Below, piece after piece: positions 54,295 to 63,767 of a stretch of 64,000 bases of DNA. Below the pieces are notes generated by a model. The model searched no databases. It was not told the origin of the DNA and worked only from the letters and a program-made list of their open reading frames with translations. Position 1 is the stretch's first letter, and the number at the start of each line of letters is the position of its first letter. The translations under genes were made by a program, and so were the position numbers. Source of the DNA: Hyphomicrobiales bacterium (GTDB lineage Bacteria > Pseudomonadota > Alphaproteobacteria > Rhizobiales > Rhodobiaceae); contig PKTR01000001.1 of assembly GCA_002869065.1 (NCBI GenBank), positions 115,118 through 179,117 of the forward strand, written 5' to 3'.

Positions 54295-55533
54295 ATGGCG
54301 GATGTGATCGTACTCGGCGCTGGCATGGTCGGCGTTGCGACGGCTCTTCAATTGCAGAAGCGCGGCCTGTCGGTCGCGCTCGTCGACCGAACGGCGCCGG
54401 GTCGCGAAACCAGCTACGGCAATGCCGGCATCATCCAGAGCGAGGCGGTCGAGCCCTACGCGCTGCCGCGCAATCTGGCGACCCTGCTGGCGATCGCGCT
54501 CGGCCGCTCCAACGACGTCAATTACCATTGGTCGGCGCTGCCGTCCTTTGCCGGGCCGCTGCTGCGCTACTGGTGGCATTCCGCGCCGGCCCGCCATGCC
54601 CGCGTCTCGAAAACCTATGCCGAACTGATCGCCATCGCGATTGCCGAGCACGCCCCCTTCATCGATGAGGCTGGCGCGGGCGATCTGATCGCGAAGAAAG
54701 GCTTCCGCCAGCTCTACCGGAGCCAGCAGGCGTTCGATGAAGACGTTGCCGACGCCCGCCGTATCCATGAACGCCACGGCGTACCGCTGGCGATCCTCGA
54801 CCCGGATGAGATGCGCGCGGCCGAGCCCGCCCTAAAGACCGGCGGAGTAGGGGCAATCCACTGGACCGGTACGTGGACGGCCAGCGACCCCGGTGGTCTC
54901 GTCGAGGCCTATGCCGACTTGTTCGCGCGTTCGGGCGGAACATTGGCGACTGGCGACGCGACGACGCTCGCCGAACGTTCCGGCGGTGGCTGGCGGGTCG
55001 CGACGGATGACGGACCGCTTGAAGCCGAACGCGTCGTTGTCGCGCTCGGGCCGTGGTCGCCGCAACTTCTCGAACGTTTCGGTTACAACATCCCGATGGT
55101 GAGGAAGCGCGGCTACCACCGCCACTACCGCCAGCTCGCACCGGTCGATGCCCCGTTCATCGACATGGAATGGGGCTACGTCGTTGCGCCGATGCGGGCC
55201 GGCCTGCGCATTACCACCGGTGCCGAGATCGCCGCTCAGGACGCGCCGCAAACCCCCGTCCAACTGGCGCGCTGCGAAAAGGCGCTGGGTGAACTCATCG
55301 ACCTTGGCGCGCCGGTCGAAAACCGGCCCTGGATGGGTGCGCGGCCCTGCATGCCCGACATGCTGCCCGTCGTCGGTGAGGCGCCGCGCCACAAGGGTCT
55401 GTGGATGCATTTCGGCCATGGCCATCAGGGCTTCACGCTCGGCCCGGCGACCGGCCGCATGCTCGCCGAACTGATGACAGGCGAGACGCCGTTTGAGGAT
55501 GCCACGCTGCTCAGTGCCGCACGCTTCGGCTGA
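54295..55533 (+). CDS. FAD-dependent D-amino acid dehydrogenase-like oxidoreductase (DadA type)
   Basis: A 412-residue flavoprotein of the DAO family. It begins with the dinucleotide motif VIVLGAGMVGVATALQLQKRG (about residues 4-24) and carries the C-terminal MGARPCMPDMLPVVGEAPRHKG and GHGHQGFTLGPATGR signatures. DadA-type enzymes oxidise D-amino acids to 2-oxo acids and pass electrons to the respiratory chain. Its neighbour upstream, an AceE-like 2-oxo acid enzyme, could use the product, though that link is speculative. The 172-base gap before it and the 137-base gap after it hold no gene. Confidence 0.9.
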   Translation: MADVIVLGAGMVGVATALQLQKRGLSVALVDRTAPGRETSYGNAGIIQSEAVEPYALPRNLATLLAIALGRSNDVNYHWSALPSFAGPLLRYWWHSAPARHARVSKTYAELIAIAIAEHAPFIDEAGAGDLIAKKGFRQLYRSQQAFDEDVADARRIHERHGVPLAILDPDEMRAAEPALKTGGVGAIHWTGTWTASDPGGLVEAYADLFARSGGTLATGDATTLAERSGGGWRVATDDGPLEAERVVVALGPWSPQLLERFGYNIPMVRKRGYHRHYRQLAPVDAPFIDMEWGYVVAPMRAGLRITTGAEIAAQDAPQTPVQLARCEKALGELIDLGAPVENRPWMGARPCMPDMLPVVGEAPRHKGLWMHFGHGHQGFTLGPATGRMLAELMTGETPFEDATLLSAARFG

Positions 55534-55670
55534 CAGCGGCGCACACGTGTCCTTGCGCCTCGACGCGCCGCTCCTCTGCCGATAGGCTGACGGGAAAGGC
55601 CGCATGCTGATCGTATGGCCTCGATCAATGCGGGGCCGGTGAAGATCGCGTAGGATGAGAAACACTACTG

Positions 55671-56012
55671 ATGCACGAAATGGCGATCTGCGAGAGTATT
55701 CTCGACATTCTCAAGGAGCAGGCCGTCGCGCAGAAGTTCTCGCGTGTCACCCGCGTTTGTCTGGAGATCGGCCCGTTTTCGGGCGTCGAGATCGAGGCGC
55801 TGAAATTCGGGTTCGATGTCGTCATCAACGGCTCGCTCGCCGAAGGGGCGGCCCTTGAGATCATCGAGACGCCGGCCACGGCCTGGTGCATGGCCTGCGC
55901 CCGTTCGGTGAGCGTGAAGGAACGTTTCGATCCGTGCCCGCATTGCGGCGAGCATCAATTGCAGCTTACCGGCGGCGAGGAACTTCGGATCAAGGAACTG
56001 GAGGTCGACTGA
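55671..56012 (+). CDS. hypA: Hydrogenase nickel insertion protein HypA
   Basis: Nickel metallochaperone of 113 residues for [NiFe]-hydrogenase (and often urease). It has the invariant N-terminus MHEMAIC, with His2 as nickel ligand, and a zinc site of two CxxC pairs: Cys73/Cys76 (CMAC) and Cys89/Cys92 (CPHC). It opens the hyp operon and its stop shares a base with the hypB start. The 137 bases upstream show no clear sigma-54 or FNR site. Confidence 0.96.
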   Translation: MHEMAICESILDILKEQAVAQKFSRVTRVCLEIGPFSGVEIEALKFGFDVVINGSLAEGAALEIIETPATAWCMACARSVSVKERFDPCPHCGEHQLQLTGGEELRIKELEVD

Positions 56013-56962
56013 TGTGCAAGGTTTGCGGATGCGGTGAGGGGGAAGTCCGCATCGAGGGTGCGGCCGTGGACCATGATCATGGTCATCACCATGACCAAGG
56101 ACACGAGCACCATCACCACCATGAACACGAGCATGGGCATCATCACCATCACGAACATGGCCATGATCATCATCATGGAGACCATGATCACGGCCACGGG
56201 CACCAACATCACGAGGATGGACTGCACGATTACGGGCAAGGACCGGCTGGCGGCGTGGTGCCGGGCATGAGCCAGGGCCGGATGATCCAGATCGAGCAGG
56301 ACATCCTGTCGAAGAACAACGCCTATGCGGCGGCCAATCGCGGCTTCTTCGCCGATCATGGCGTGCTGGCGCTGAACCTCGTCTCGAGCCCTGGATCCGG
56401 CAAGACCTCACTGCTGGTCAAGACCATCGAGATGCTGGCCGAGCGCCGCAAATGCTACGTCATCGAGGGCGATCAACAGACCTCGAACGACGCCGACCGC
56501 ATCCGCGCCACCGGCGCCCCGGCGATCCAGGTTAACACCGGCAAGGGCTGCCACCTCGACGGCCACATGGTCGGCCACGCCATCGACCATCTGACGCCGC
56601 AGGACGGCGGCATCGTCTTCATCGAGAATGTCGGCAATCTCGTCTGTCCGGCCGGCTTCGACCTTGGCGAGGCGCACAAGGTGGCGATCCTCTCGGTCAC
56701 CGAGGGCGATGACAAGCCGCTGAAATATCCCGACATCTTCGCCGCGTCCGGGCTCGTTCTGCTGAACAAGATCGATCTTCTGCCCTATGTCGATTTCGAT
56801 GTCGACGCGGCCATCGCCAATGCCCGCAAGGTCAATCCGGCGATCAAGGTGCTGAAAGTGTCGGCGCGCAGCGGCGAGGGCATGGAAAACTGGATCGCCT
56901 GGATCGAGGCGGCCCGCGCGATGGAGCTTGCCGGCCACGCGCTCGGCAACGCGGCGGAATAG
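56012..56962 (+). CDS. hypB: Hydrogenase nickel incorporation GTPase HypB
   Basis: GTPase that drives nickel delivery with HypA. The 316-residue protein starts [11 protein letters not shown], the N-terminal cysteine nickel site, then has a remarkable histidine-rich stretch (about residues 24-75, roughly 30 His), a nickel store as in rhizobial HypB. The G domain follows: P-loop [11 protein letters not shown], the metal residues in [23 protein letters not shown], and the NKID motif [10 protein letters not shown]. It overlaps hypA by one base and is followed by hypC after 10 bases. Confidence 0.97.
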   Translation: MCKVCGCGEGEVRIEGAAVDHDHGHHHDQGHEHHHHHEHEHGHHHHHEHGHDHHHGDHDHGHGHQHHEDGLHDYGQGPAGGVVPGMSQGRMIQIEQDILSKNNAYAAANRGFFADHGVLALNLVSSPGSGKTSLLVKTIEMLAERRKCYVIEGDQQTSNDADRIRATGAPAIQVNTGKGCHLDGHMVGHAIDHLTPQDGGIVFIENVGNLVCPAGFDLGEAHKVAILSVTEGDDKPLKYPDIFAASGLVLLNKIDLLPYVDFDVDAAIANARKVNPAIKVLKVSARSGEGMENWIAWIEAARAMELAGHALGNAAE

Positions 56963-56972
56963 GGAGCGGCCC

Positions 56973-57227
56973 ATGTGCCTTGCCATTCCGGCCCGCGTGG
57001 TCGCGCTCGAAGCTGACGATATGGCCGTTGTCGCGCTCGACGGCGTGCGCAAGCGCATCTCGGTCGCGCTGCTAGACGAGGTGTCGGAAGGCGACTATGT
57101 GCTCATCCATGTCGGCTATGCGCTGCACACGCTGAGCCCGGAAGAGGCGCAGCGCACGCTTGAGCTGATGGCCGAAGCCGGCCTCCTGAAAGAGAGCCTC
57201 GACGAGTTCGCAGGAGGCGCGGCATGA
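56973..57227 (+). CDS. hypC: Hydrogenase maturation chaperone HypC
   Basis: An 84-residue chaperone starting MCLAIPARVV. Cys2 carries the Fe(CN)2CO precursor and hands it with HypD to the hydrogenase large subunit. The sequence keeps the family's small beta-barrel core (VALDGVRKRISVALLDEV) and HVGYALHTLSPEEAQ. The ATG at MCLAIP is clear, with AGGGAG before it. It overlaps hypD by four bases. Confidence 0.96.
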   Translation: MCLAIPARVVALEADDMAVVALDGVRKRISVALLDEVSEGDYVLIHVGYALHTLSPEEAQRTLELMAEAGLLKESLDEFAGGAA

Positions 57228-58378
57228 AATATGTCGACGAGTTCCGCGACCGGGCGCTCGCCGAAACGCTTGCCGCCGCAATCGCCAGGGAAGCCGACAC
57301 CGGCCGCGACTATCATCTGATGGAGTTCTGCGGCGGCCACACCCATGCGATCTTTCGCTATGGCGTGCAGGATCTGATGCCGGAAAATGTCGACTTCGTG
57401 CATGGCCCCGGCTGCCCGGTCTGCGTGTTGCCGGTGCGCCGGCTTGATGATGCGGTCGAGCTCGCCGAACGCCACGGCGTCATCCTGTGCTCCTATGGCG
57501 ACATGATGCGCGTGCCGGGCACCAAGCAGCGCAGCCTCATCAAGGCGAAGGCCGACGGCGCCGACGTCCGCATGATCTATTCGACCCTCGATGCGCTGAA
57601 GATTGCCCGTGAGAACCCCGACCGGCAGGTCGTGTTCTTCGCTATCGGCTTCGAGACGACAACCCCGCCGAGCGCGGTCGCGATCCGTCAGGCCGAGGCC
57701 GAGGGGCTGACGAATTTCTCCGTCTTCAGCAACCACGTGCTCACCCCGGCGGCGATCCGCCATATCCTCGATTCACCCGAGGTGAAGGACTACGGCACGG
57801 TGCAGATCGACGGCTTCTTCGGTCCGTCCCACGTCAGTTCGGTGATCGGCTCGAAGCCCTACGAGCCCTTTGCCGAAGCCTTCGAAAAGCCCGTCGTTAT
57901 CGCCGGGTTCGAACCGCTCGACGTGATGCAGTCGGCGCTGATGTTGATCCGCCAGATCAACGACGGACGCCACGAGGTCGAGAACCAGTACACCCGCGTG
58001 GTCACCCGCGAGGGCAACCGGAAGGCGCAGGCACTAGTTGACGAGGTGTTCGCGACCCGTGAGACCTTCGAATGGCGCGGCCTCGGTTTCGTGCCGAACA
58101 GCGCGCTGCGCATTCGCGACCGCTACGCCGCCTTCGACGCCGAAAAGCGCTTCGAAATCTCGGAAAAGGCCTCGCGCGAGGTGAAGTCCTGCGAGTGCCC
58201 GGCGATCCTGCGCGGGGTGAAGAAGCCGACCGACTGCAAACTGTTCGGCACCGTGTGCACGCCGGACAACCCGATGGGCTCGTGCATGGTGTCGTCGGAA
58301 GGGGCCTGCGCCGCCTACTGGACCTATGGCCGCTTCCGCGACGGCGCCAACCGCAGCGCGGAGGTGCCGGCGGCATGA
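57224..58378 (+). CDS. hypD: Hydrogenase maturation factor HypD
   Basis: Iron-sulfur scaffold of 384 residues on which the Fe(CN)2CO unit is assembled with HypC. It has the family motifs MEFCGGHTHAI, GPGCPVCVLP and GFETTTPPSAVAI, and a C-terminal set of cysteines (CECPAILRG, CKLFGTVC, MGSCMVSSEGACAAY) that hold the [4Fe-4S] cluster. Coupled on both sides to hypC and hypE by 4-base overlaps. Length is normal. Confidence 0.97.
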   Translation: MKYVDEFRDRALAETLAAAIAREADTGRDYHLMEFCGGHTHAIFRYGVQDLMPENVDFVHGPGCPVCVLPVRRLDDAVELAERHGVILCSYGDMMRVPGTKQRSLIKAKADGADVRMIYSTLDALKIARENPDRQVVFFAIGFETTTPPSAVAIRQAEAEGLTNFSVFSNHVLTPAAIRHILDSPEVKDYGTVQIDGFFGPSHVSSVIGSKPYEPFAEAFEKPVVIAGFEPLDVMQSALMLIRQINDGRHEVENQYTRVVTREGNRKAQALVDEVFATRETFEWRGLGFVPNSALRIRDRYAAFDAEKRFEISEKASREVKSCECPAILRGVKKPTDCKLFGTVCTPDNPMGSCMVSSEGACAAYWTYGRFRDGANRSAEVPAA

Positions 58379-59412
58379 CCGCTCACGACAAGGCTTTGAC
58401 CAAACGCTCAGGCGCCGTCGACATGACACATGGCGGCGGTGGCCGCGCCATGGCCGACCTCATCCGCGATCTGTTCCAGCGCCATCTTGGCAACCCGATC
58501 CTCGATCAGGGCAACGACGCCGCGCTCGTCGAGGTGCCGCCCGGACGGCTGGTGATGTCGACGGACGGACACGTCATCGCGCCGCTGTTCTTTCCCGGCG
58601 GCGATATCGGCTCGCTCTCGGTGCACGGCACGCTGAACGATGTCGCGATGGCCGGCGCCCGCCCGCTCTATCTCACCGTCGGTTTCATCCTTGAGGAGGG
58701 CTATCCGCTCGCCGATCTCGAACGCATCGTGATGTCGATGGCCGAGGCCGCGACCAGGGCCGGCGTGCCGATTGTCACCGGTGACACCAAGGTGGTCGAA
58801 AAGGGCAAGGGCGACGGCGTATTCATCACCACGACGGGCCTTGGCGTGGTGCCAGATGGCGTGCGCGTGTCCGCCGACCGTGCCGTGCCGGGTCAGGCGA
58901 TCCTCCTGTCCGGCTCGATCGGCGACCATGGCGTCGCCATCCTGTCGAAGCGCGAGAACCTCGAATTCGAGACCGAAATTTGTTCCGACAGCGCCGCACT
59001 CCACACCCTCGTCGCCGACATGATCGCCGCCGTGCCTGACATCGCGGTTCTGCGCGATCCGACCCGCGGCGGGCTTGCCGCGACGCTGAACGAGATCGCC
59101 CGCACCGCCCGCGTCGGCATGATGCTCGACGAGACGGCCATCCCCGTGAAACCCGACGTCTCGGCGGCCTGCGAATTGCTCGGCCTCGATCCGCTCTATG
59201 TCGCCAATGAAGGCAAGCTCGTCTGCCTGTGTGCAGCCGACGATGCCGACAGGCTCGTCGACATCATGCACGCCCATCCGCTCGGCCGCGACGCTGCCGT
59301 GATCGGTTCGGTGATCGAGGATCCGCACGGCCTCGTGCAGATGCGCACGTCGTTCGGTGGCGCCCGCGTCGTCGACTGGCTGTCCGGCGAGCAGCTTCCG
59401 CGGATCTGCTGA
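58375..59412 (+). CDS. hypE: Hydrogenase maturation factor HypE
   Basis: A 345-residue PurM-like enzyme that dehydrates a carbamoyl group on its own C-terminal cysteine to thiocyanate, the source of the cyanide ligands. It begins with MTHGGGGRAM and ends exactly in PRIC, so the essential terminal Cys345 is intact. ATP-binding parts HGTLNDVAMAGARPLYLTV and DTKVVEKGKGDG are present. It overlaps hypD by four bases and is followed by hypF after five. Confidence 0.97.
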   Translation: MTAHDKALTKRSGAVDMTHGGGGRAMADLIRDLFQRHLGNPILDQGNDAALVEVPPGRLVMSTDGHVIAPLFFPGGDIGSLSVHGTLNDVAMAGARPLYLTVGFILEEGYPLADLERIVMSMAEAATRAGVPIVTGDTKVVEKGKGDGVFITTTGLGVVPDGVRVSADRAVPGQAILLSGSIGDHGVAILSKRENLEFETEICSDSAALHTLVADMIAAVPDIAVLRDPTRGGLAATLNEIARTARVGMMLDETAIPVKPDVSAACELLGLDPLYVANEGKLVCLCAADDADRLVDIMHAHPLGRDAAVIGSVIEDPHGLVQMRTSFGGARVVDWLSGEQLPRIC

Positions 59413-59417
59413 AAGCG

Positions 59418-61736
59418 ATGGCAGGCGGATTGGATCCCACAGTCGGCCGCCGTATCCGCGTGCGCGGCCTCGTGCAGGGCGTCGGCTTTCGCCCGCACGT
59501 CTGGCGGCTCGCTCATTATGAAAACCTCTGCGGCCATGTGCTGAACGATGGTGCCGGCGTCGAGATCGTCGCCTGGGGTAAAGAGCCCGCGCTCGAACGT
59601 TTCCTCGACCGGCTGAAGATCGAAGCGCCGCCGCTGGCGCGCGTCGACGGCATCGACTGGACGCGGCTCGCCGAGGACCCGCAGCGGGACGATTTCATCA
59701 TCGCCGAAAGCGGGGAGGGGGCCGTCTCGACAGGCGTTGTGCCCGACGCCGCGACGTGCCCCGCGTGCCTTGCCGACACACTCGATCCGGCCAACCGCCG
59801 CTATCGCTATCCTTTCACCAATTGCACCCATTGTGGCCCGCGGCTCTCCATCGTGCAGGCGATCCCTTATGACCGTGCGTCGACCTCGATGAGCGTCTTT
59901 GCAATGTGCGAGGACTGCGCGCGGGAATATGGCGACCCCGCCGACCGCCGCTTCCACGCCCAGCCGAATGCCTGCCCGGTCTGCGGCCCGCAGATCTGGC
60001 TTGAAGACGGCGAGGGCAACCGCGTCGAGGGTGACACCATCGACGTCACCGCGCGGCTGATCGAAGAAGGCCGCATCGTCGCGATCAAGGGTATCGGCGG
60101 CTTTCATCTCGCCTGCGACGCGACCAGCGGCGAAGCCGTCGCCGAGCTGCGCCGCCGCAAGCGCCGCGACGCCAAACCGCTCGCCGTGATGGTGCGCGAT
60201 GTCGAACAGGCGCGGCGCTACTGCCATGTCGTACCGGAGGAAACCGAGCTGTTCGCCGGCAAGGCCGCGCCCATCGTGCTGCTCTTCGCCGAAGGGGGAG
60301 CGCTGGCCGACGGCATCGCGCCGCGTCAGGACCAGATCGGCGTCATGCTGCCTTACACACCGCTGCACCATCTGCTGATGCGCGCGCTCGACCGGCCCAT
60401 CGTGCTGACCTCCGGCAATCTTTCCGAGGAACCGCAGGTTATCGACAACGACGCGGCACGCGAACGCCTTGCCGGCATTGCCGATTCCTGGCTGATGCAT
60501 GACCGCGATATCGTCAACCGGCTGGATGACTCGGTGGTGCGGCTCGATTCCGGAGGGCCAACGGTGCTGCGCCGGGCGCGCGGCATGGCGCCGGAGCCGT
60601 TGCGCCTTGCCGAAGGTTTTGCCGACGACGCCCCCGTACTCGCCATGGGTGGCGAGCTGAAGTCGACCTTCTGCCTGATGAAGGACGGACAGGCGATCCT
60701 GTCGCAGCATATCGGCGATCTGGAAGAGGCCGGCACCCACGCCGACTACCGCAAGATGCTGGCGCTCTATCGCGATATCTTCCGCTTCGAGCCGGAGGTG
60801 ATCGCGGTCGATGCTCACCCGGATTATCTCTCGACCCAATGGGGCGAGGCGCTGGCGGCGGAGACCGGCGCGCGCCTCGCGCGGGTCCAGCATCACCACG
60901 CCCATCTCGCCTCCGTTCTCGCCGAGCATGGCATCGAGCCCGGCGACGACCGAACGCTCGGCATCGTGCTCGACGGTCTCGGCCTTGGTGACGACGGCAC
61001 GCTGTGGGGCGGTGAACTGCTGGTCGGCGCCTATTGCAGCAGTGAGCGGGTCGGTCATTTCGCGCCCGTGCAGTTGCCGGGCGGCGCGCAGGCAATGCGC
61101 GAGCCCTGGCGCAACACTGTCGCCCACCTCCATGCGCTCCACGGCGAGGCGTTCCCGGCTGTTCTCGACGGCACGGCGCTTGGCGCGCGCCTTGCCGGAA
61201 AGCCGCTCGGCGTCATTGCTCGGATGATCGCCCAGGGGATCAACGCGCCGCTGTCGTCGTCGGCCGGACGGCTGTTCGATGCGGTGGCTGCTGCGCTTGG
61301 CATCTGCTTCGACCGGCAGAGCTATGAGGGGCAGGCGGCGATGGAGATGGAAGCGCTGGCGCGGCCGCATCTGGCGCATGCCGGTGCCTATCCGCTCGAC
61401 CTCGGCGAAGGGAGCCCGCTGGTGATTTCGTGGGCGCCGCTCTGGGACGCGCTGATCGGCGACCTGAAGGCAGGGGTCGAGCCCGGCATCATCGCCGCCC
61501 GGTTTCATGCAGGTCTCGCCGACGGGCTTGCCACGGCAGCGGGCCGGATCGCCGGCGAAAAGGGGCTTCGCCGCGCGGCCCTGTCAGGCGGCGTGATGCA
61601 GAACCGCATTCTGCTCGCGATGCTGAGCGACAAGCTCGCGCGCGCCGGGCTAGAGGTGCTTGTGCACAATCAGGTGCCGGCCAATGACGGCGGCCTCGCG
61701 CTCGGCCAGGCCGTCGCGGCCCTCAGTCACGGCTGA
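59418..61736 (+). CDS. hypF: Carbamoyltransferase HypF
   Basis: A 772-residue enzyme that makes carbamoyl-adenylate from carbamoyl phosphate and loads HypE. Domains in order: acylphosphatase (RVRGLVQGVGFRPHVWR), two zinc fingers (CPACLADT with NCTHCGPR; CEDCAREYG with ACPVCGP), a YrdC-like domain (KGIGGFHLACDATSG, KPLAVMVRD), and a Kae1-like C-terminal domain with HHHAHLASVLAEHG and the late GGVMQNRILL. All signature motifs are intact. It ends the hypABCDEF operon, nine bases before the convergent purU gene. Confidence 0.96.
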   Translation: MAGGLDPTVGRRIRVRGLVQGVGFRPHVWRLAHYENLCGHVLNDGAGVEIVAWGKEPALERFLDRLKIEAPPLARVDGIDWTRLAEDPQRDDFIIAESGEGAVSTGVVPDAATCPACLADTLDPANRRYRYPFTNCTHCGPRLSIVQAIPYDRASTSMSVFAMCEDCAREYGDPADRRFHAQPNACPVCGPQIWLEDGEGNRVEGDTIDVTARLIEEGRIVAIKGIGGFHLACDATSGEAVAELRRRKRRDAKPLAVMVRDVEQARRYCHVVPEETELFAGKAAPIVLLFAEGGALADGIAPRQDQIGVMLPYTPLHHLLMRALDRPIVLTSGNLSEEPQVIDNDAARERLAGIADSWLMHDRDIVNRLDDSVVRLDSGGPTVLRRARGMAPEPLRLAEGFADDAPVLAMGGELKSTFCLMKDGQAILSQHIGDLEEAGTHADYRKMLALYRDIFRFEPEVIAVDAHPDYLSTQWGEALAAETGARLARVQHHHAHLASVLAEHGIEPGDDRTLGIVLDGLGLGDDGTLWGGELLVGAYCSSERVGHFAPVQLPGGAQAMREPWRNTVAHLHALHGEAFPAVLDGTALGARLAGKPLGVIARMIAQGINAPLSSSAGRLFDAVAAALGICFDRQSYEGQAAMEMEALARPHLAHAGAYPLDLGEGSPLVISWAPLWDALIGDLKAGVEPGIIAARFHAGLADGLATAAGRIAGEKGLRRAALSGGVMQNRILLAMLSDKLARAGLEVLVHNQVPANDGGLALGQAVAALSHG

Positions 61737-61745
61737 CGGAGTAAT

Positions 61746-62630
61746 CTACCCCATTCGCTCGGATGCGTACGCCCCCGGTCCGGCCGGGAATACCACCGTC
61801 TTGTTGCCATTGAGGAAAACGCGGTGGTGGATATGCGCGTGGATGGCGCGGGCGAGCACCTGGCTTTCCACATCGCGCCCGAGCGAGACATAGTCGTCCG
61901 GGTTCTGCGCATGGCTGACCCGAACGATGTCCTGCTCGATGATCGGCCCTTCGTCGAGATCGGCAGTCACATAGTGCGACGTCGCCCCGATCAGCTTCAC
62001 GCCGCGCTCATAGGCCTGCTTGTAGGGGTTGGCGCCCTTGAAGCTCGGCAGGAACGAGTGGTGGATGTTGATGATGCGCCCGGACATCTTCTGGCACATC
62101 GCATCCGACAGCACCTGCATGTAACGCGCAAGCACGACCAGCTCGGCGCCGGTCTCTTCGATGATCGCCATCTGCTGCGCTTCGGCCTGCGGTTTCGTGT
62201 CCTTGGTCACTTTGATGTAGTGGAACGGGATGTCGTGATTGACGACAACCTTCTGATAATCGAGGTGATTGGAGATCACGCCGACGATGTCGATCGGCAG
62301 CGCACCGATCCGCCAGCGATAGAGCAGATCGTTCAGGCAGTGGCCGAAGCGCGAGACCATCAGCAGCACTTTTATCCGCTGCGAGGCGTCATGGAAGGTG
62401 AAGTCCATATCGAACTTTTTCGCAGTTTCGGCGAAGCCCTCGGTCAGCGTTTCCGCAGTCGCGCCGGTTTCGCTCTTGAAGCCGACCCGCATGAAGAAAT
62501 TGCCGGTGCGAAGGTCGTCGAACTGCGCACTGTCGATGATGTTGCAGCCATTGTCGGCAAGATAGGCCGAGATTGCTGCAACGATGCCGCGCGTCGTCGG
62601 GCAGGTGACCGTAAGGGTGTAGGACGTCAT
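61746..62630 (-). CDS. purU: Formyltetrahydrofolate deformylase PurU
   Basis: Cytoplasmic enzyme cleaving 10-formyl-THF to formate and THF, balancing one-carbon pools for purine and methionine synthesis. The 294-residue protein has an N-terminal ACT domain (LTVTCPTTRGIVAAISAYLA) and a formyltransferase domain with NIHHSFLPSFKGANPY and SHYVTADLDEGPIIEQ, holding the catalytic His and Asp residues. The start MTSYTLTV has AGCCTCCC (GGGAGGCT) before it on the coding strand. It is convergent with hypF and divergent from the methyltransferase gene. Confidence 0.96.
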   Translation of the reverse strand: MTSYTLTVTCPTTRGIVAAISAYLADNGCNIIDSAQFDDLRTGNFFMRVGFKSETGATAETLTEGFAETAKKFDMDFTFHDASQRIKVLLMVSRFGHCLNDLLYRWRIGALPIDIVGVISNHLDYQKVVVNHDIPFHYIKVTKDTKPQAEAQQMAIIEETGAELVVLARYMQVLSDAMCQKMSGRIINIHHSFLPSFKGANPYKQAYERGVKLIGATSHYVTADLDEGPIIEQDIVRVSHAQNPDDYVSLGRDVESQVLARAIHAHIHHRVFLNGNKTVVFPAGPGAYASERMG

Positions 62631-62808
62631 GGGAGGCTCGCGTCTTCGTCTGGGAGGCAGGAAAGTGCAGCGCACGGAGCGAGCCGTCAAGCCTGCGATG
62701 GGACTTCGCGGTGACGTGCATTTATCTGCTTGCGCGGACACATTTTGCGCTAGATTGCCGGTAAGAAGAAACACGCTGCAACAAAAGAGCCGCACTGCGA
62801 GTACAGCC

Positions 62809-63432
62809 ATGGTCGCTTCCGCCGCCCCGAAACCTTTCAATCAGCGCAAGCGCCTGATCGTCGTCCAGACCCTGAGCGTGCTGATCGTCATCGCGCTGTT
62901 GTTCGCCCAGCCGGGATGGGACGAGAATTCGACCATCCATGAGTTCATCGAGATGGCCGGCCTTGCGCTGATCCTCGCCTGCGTTTTTGGCCGGCTGTGG
63001 AGCATCCTTTTCGTCGGCAGCCGCAAGAACAAGGAACTGGTGACCGACGGGCCGTATTCGATCACCCGCAACCCGCTCTATCTGTTCTCGACCATCGGTG
63101 CGGTCGGCATCGGCCTGACATTCGGGTCGCTCATCGTTGCGGCGCTTCTCGGAACGCTGATCTACGCCGTTTTCCACATGACCGCGCGCAAGGAGGAAGC
63201 CTTCCTGCGTGGCCAGTTCGGCGCCGAATACGACGCCTATGCGGCCCGCACGCCGTTGTTCTGGCCCAACTTCCGTGCCTATCGCGATGCCGGCGAAACC
63301 ACCTTCTCGCCGAAGGCGGTCGTCAAGACCTTCTTCGATGCACTCTATTTTCTCGCCGCGTTCCCGGCGATCGAGCTGGTCGAATATCTCCACGAAACCG
63401 GCGTGCTGCCGACGCTCTTCCACGTATTCTGA
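62809..63432 (+). CDS. Isoprenylcysteine carboxyl methyltransferase-like membrane protein
   Basis: A 207-residue integral membrane protein with about five hydrophobic helices. It carries the ICMT/PEMT signature: VTDGPYSITRNPLYLFS, then KEEAFLRGQFGAEYDAYAAR, which bind S-adenosylmethionine and the acceptor at the membrane. Bacterial members methylate lipids or unknown small molecules; the substrate here is unknown. The start MVASAAPKP is chosen at the front of the first conserved part; no strong ribosome site is seen. Confidence 0.82.
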   Translation: MVASAAPKPFNQRKRLIVVQTLSVLIVIALLFAQPGWDENSTIHEFIEMAGLALILACVFGRLWSILFVGSRKNKELVTDGPYSITRNPLYLFSTIGAVGIGLTFGSLIVAALLGTLIYAVFHMTARKEEAFLRGQFGAEYDAYAARTPLFWPNFRAYRDAGETTFSPKAVVKTFFDALYFLAAFPAIELVEYLHETGVLPTLFHVF

Positions 63433-63767
63433 TCGCCCCTGTGGTCGTGACTGTCGATCGGCGTAGGCGCCGGCTTGGCGCGGCGGTGGGCCACCTTCCG
63501 GGGCAGGTTTCCGCACGCTGCCAAAGACGCCGTCGCGGCCTGTTCCGAGCAAAGCCGCCCGGTTTTCAGCTTCGCTGACGAGCGTGCGACGCGGCGTGGA
63601 TTCCCGGAAGTTTGCAATATCTTACAACGGCTTGAACGGACCGGGTCCGACGCCGCGCGACGTCAGTAGCCCGGTTTTCCGCTTCCAAAATAGTAATAAA
63701 AAATAATTATTATTGACTATTATTAATGAAGTGCACAATATTGCCGAAACAGCGGAGACCGGGGCAG
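63433..63767. promoter_or_regulatory. Intergenic region with AT-rich MarR promoter/operator
   Basis: The first 250 bases of this 335-base gap are GC-rich with no gene seen. From 63686 to 63730 the DNA is almost pure A/T and forms an imperfect inverted repeat (AATAGTAATAA facing TTATTATTGACTATT). TTGACT (63713-63718) and CAATAT (63736-63741), 17 bases apart, make a plausible promoter for the following MarR gene, with the inverted repeat as autoregulatory operator. Confidence 0.5.

Noticed and set aside
55534-55670. Sigma-54 or FNR/FixK site upstream of hypA
   Set aside because: Only partial matches (a CGATCAA half-site); spacing does not fit TTGAT-N4-ATCAA or a -24/-12 element.
56079-56230. 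Short repeats resembling a CRISPR or satellite
   Set aside because: They are CAT/CAC codon runs encoding the histidine-rich nickel-binding stretch of HypB.
59196-61508. Minus-strand frame (770 codons) opposite hypE/hypF
   Set aside because: Antisense to two intact hyp genes; composition typical of GC-rich shadow frames.
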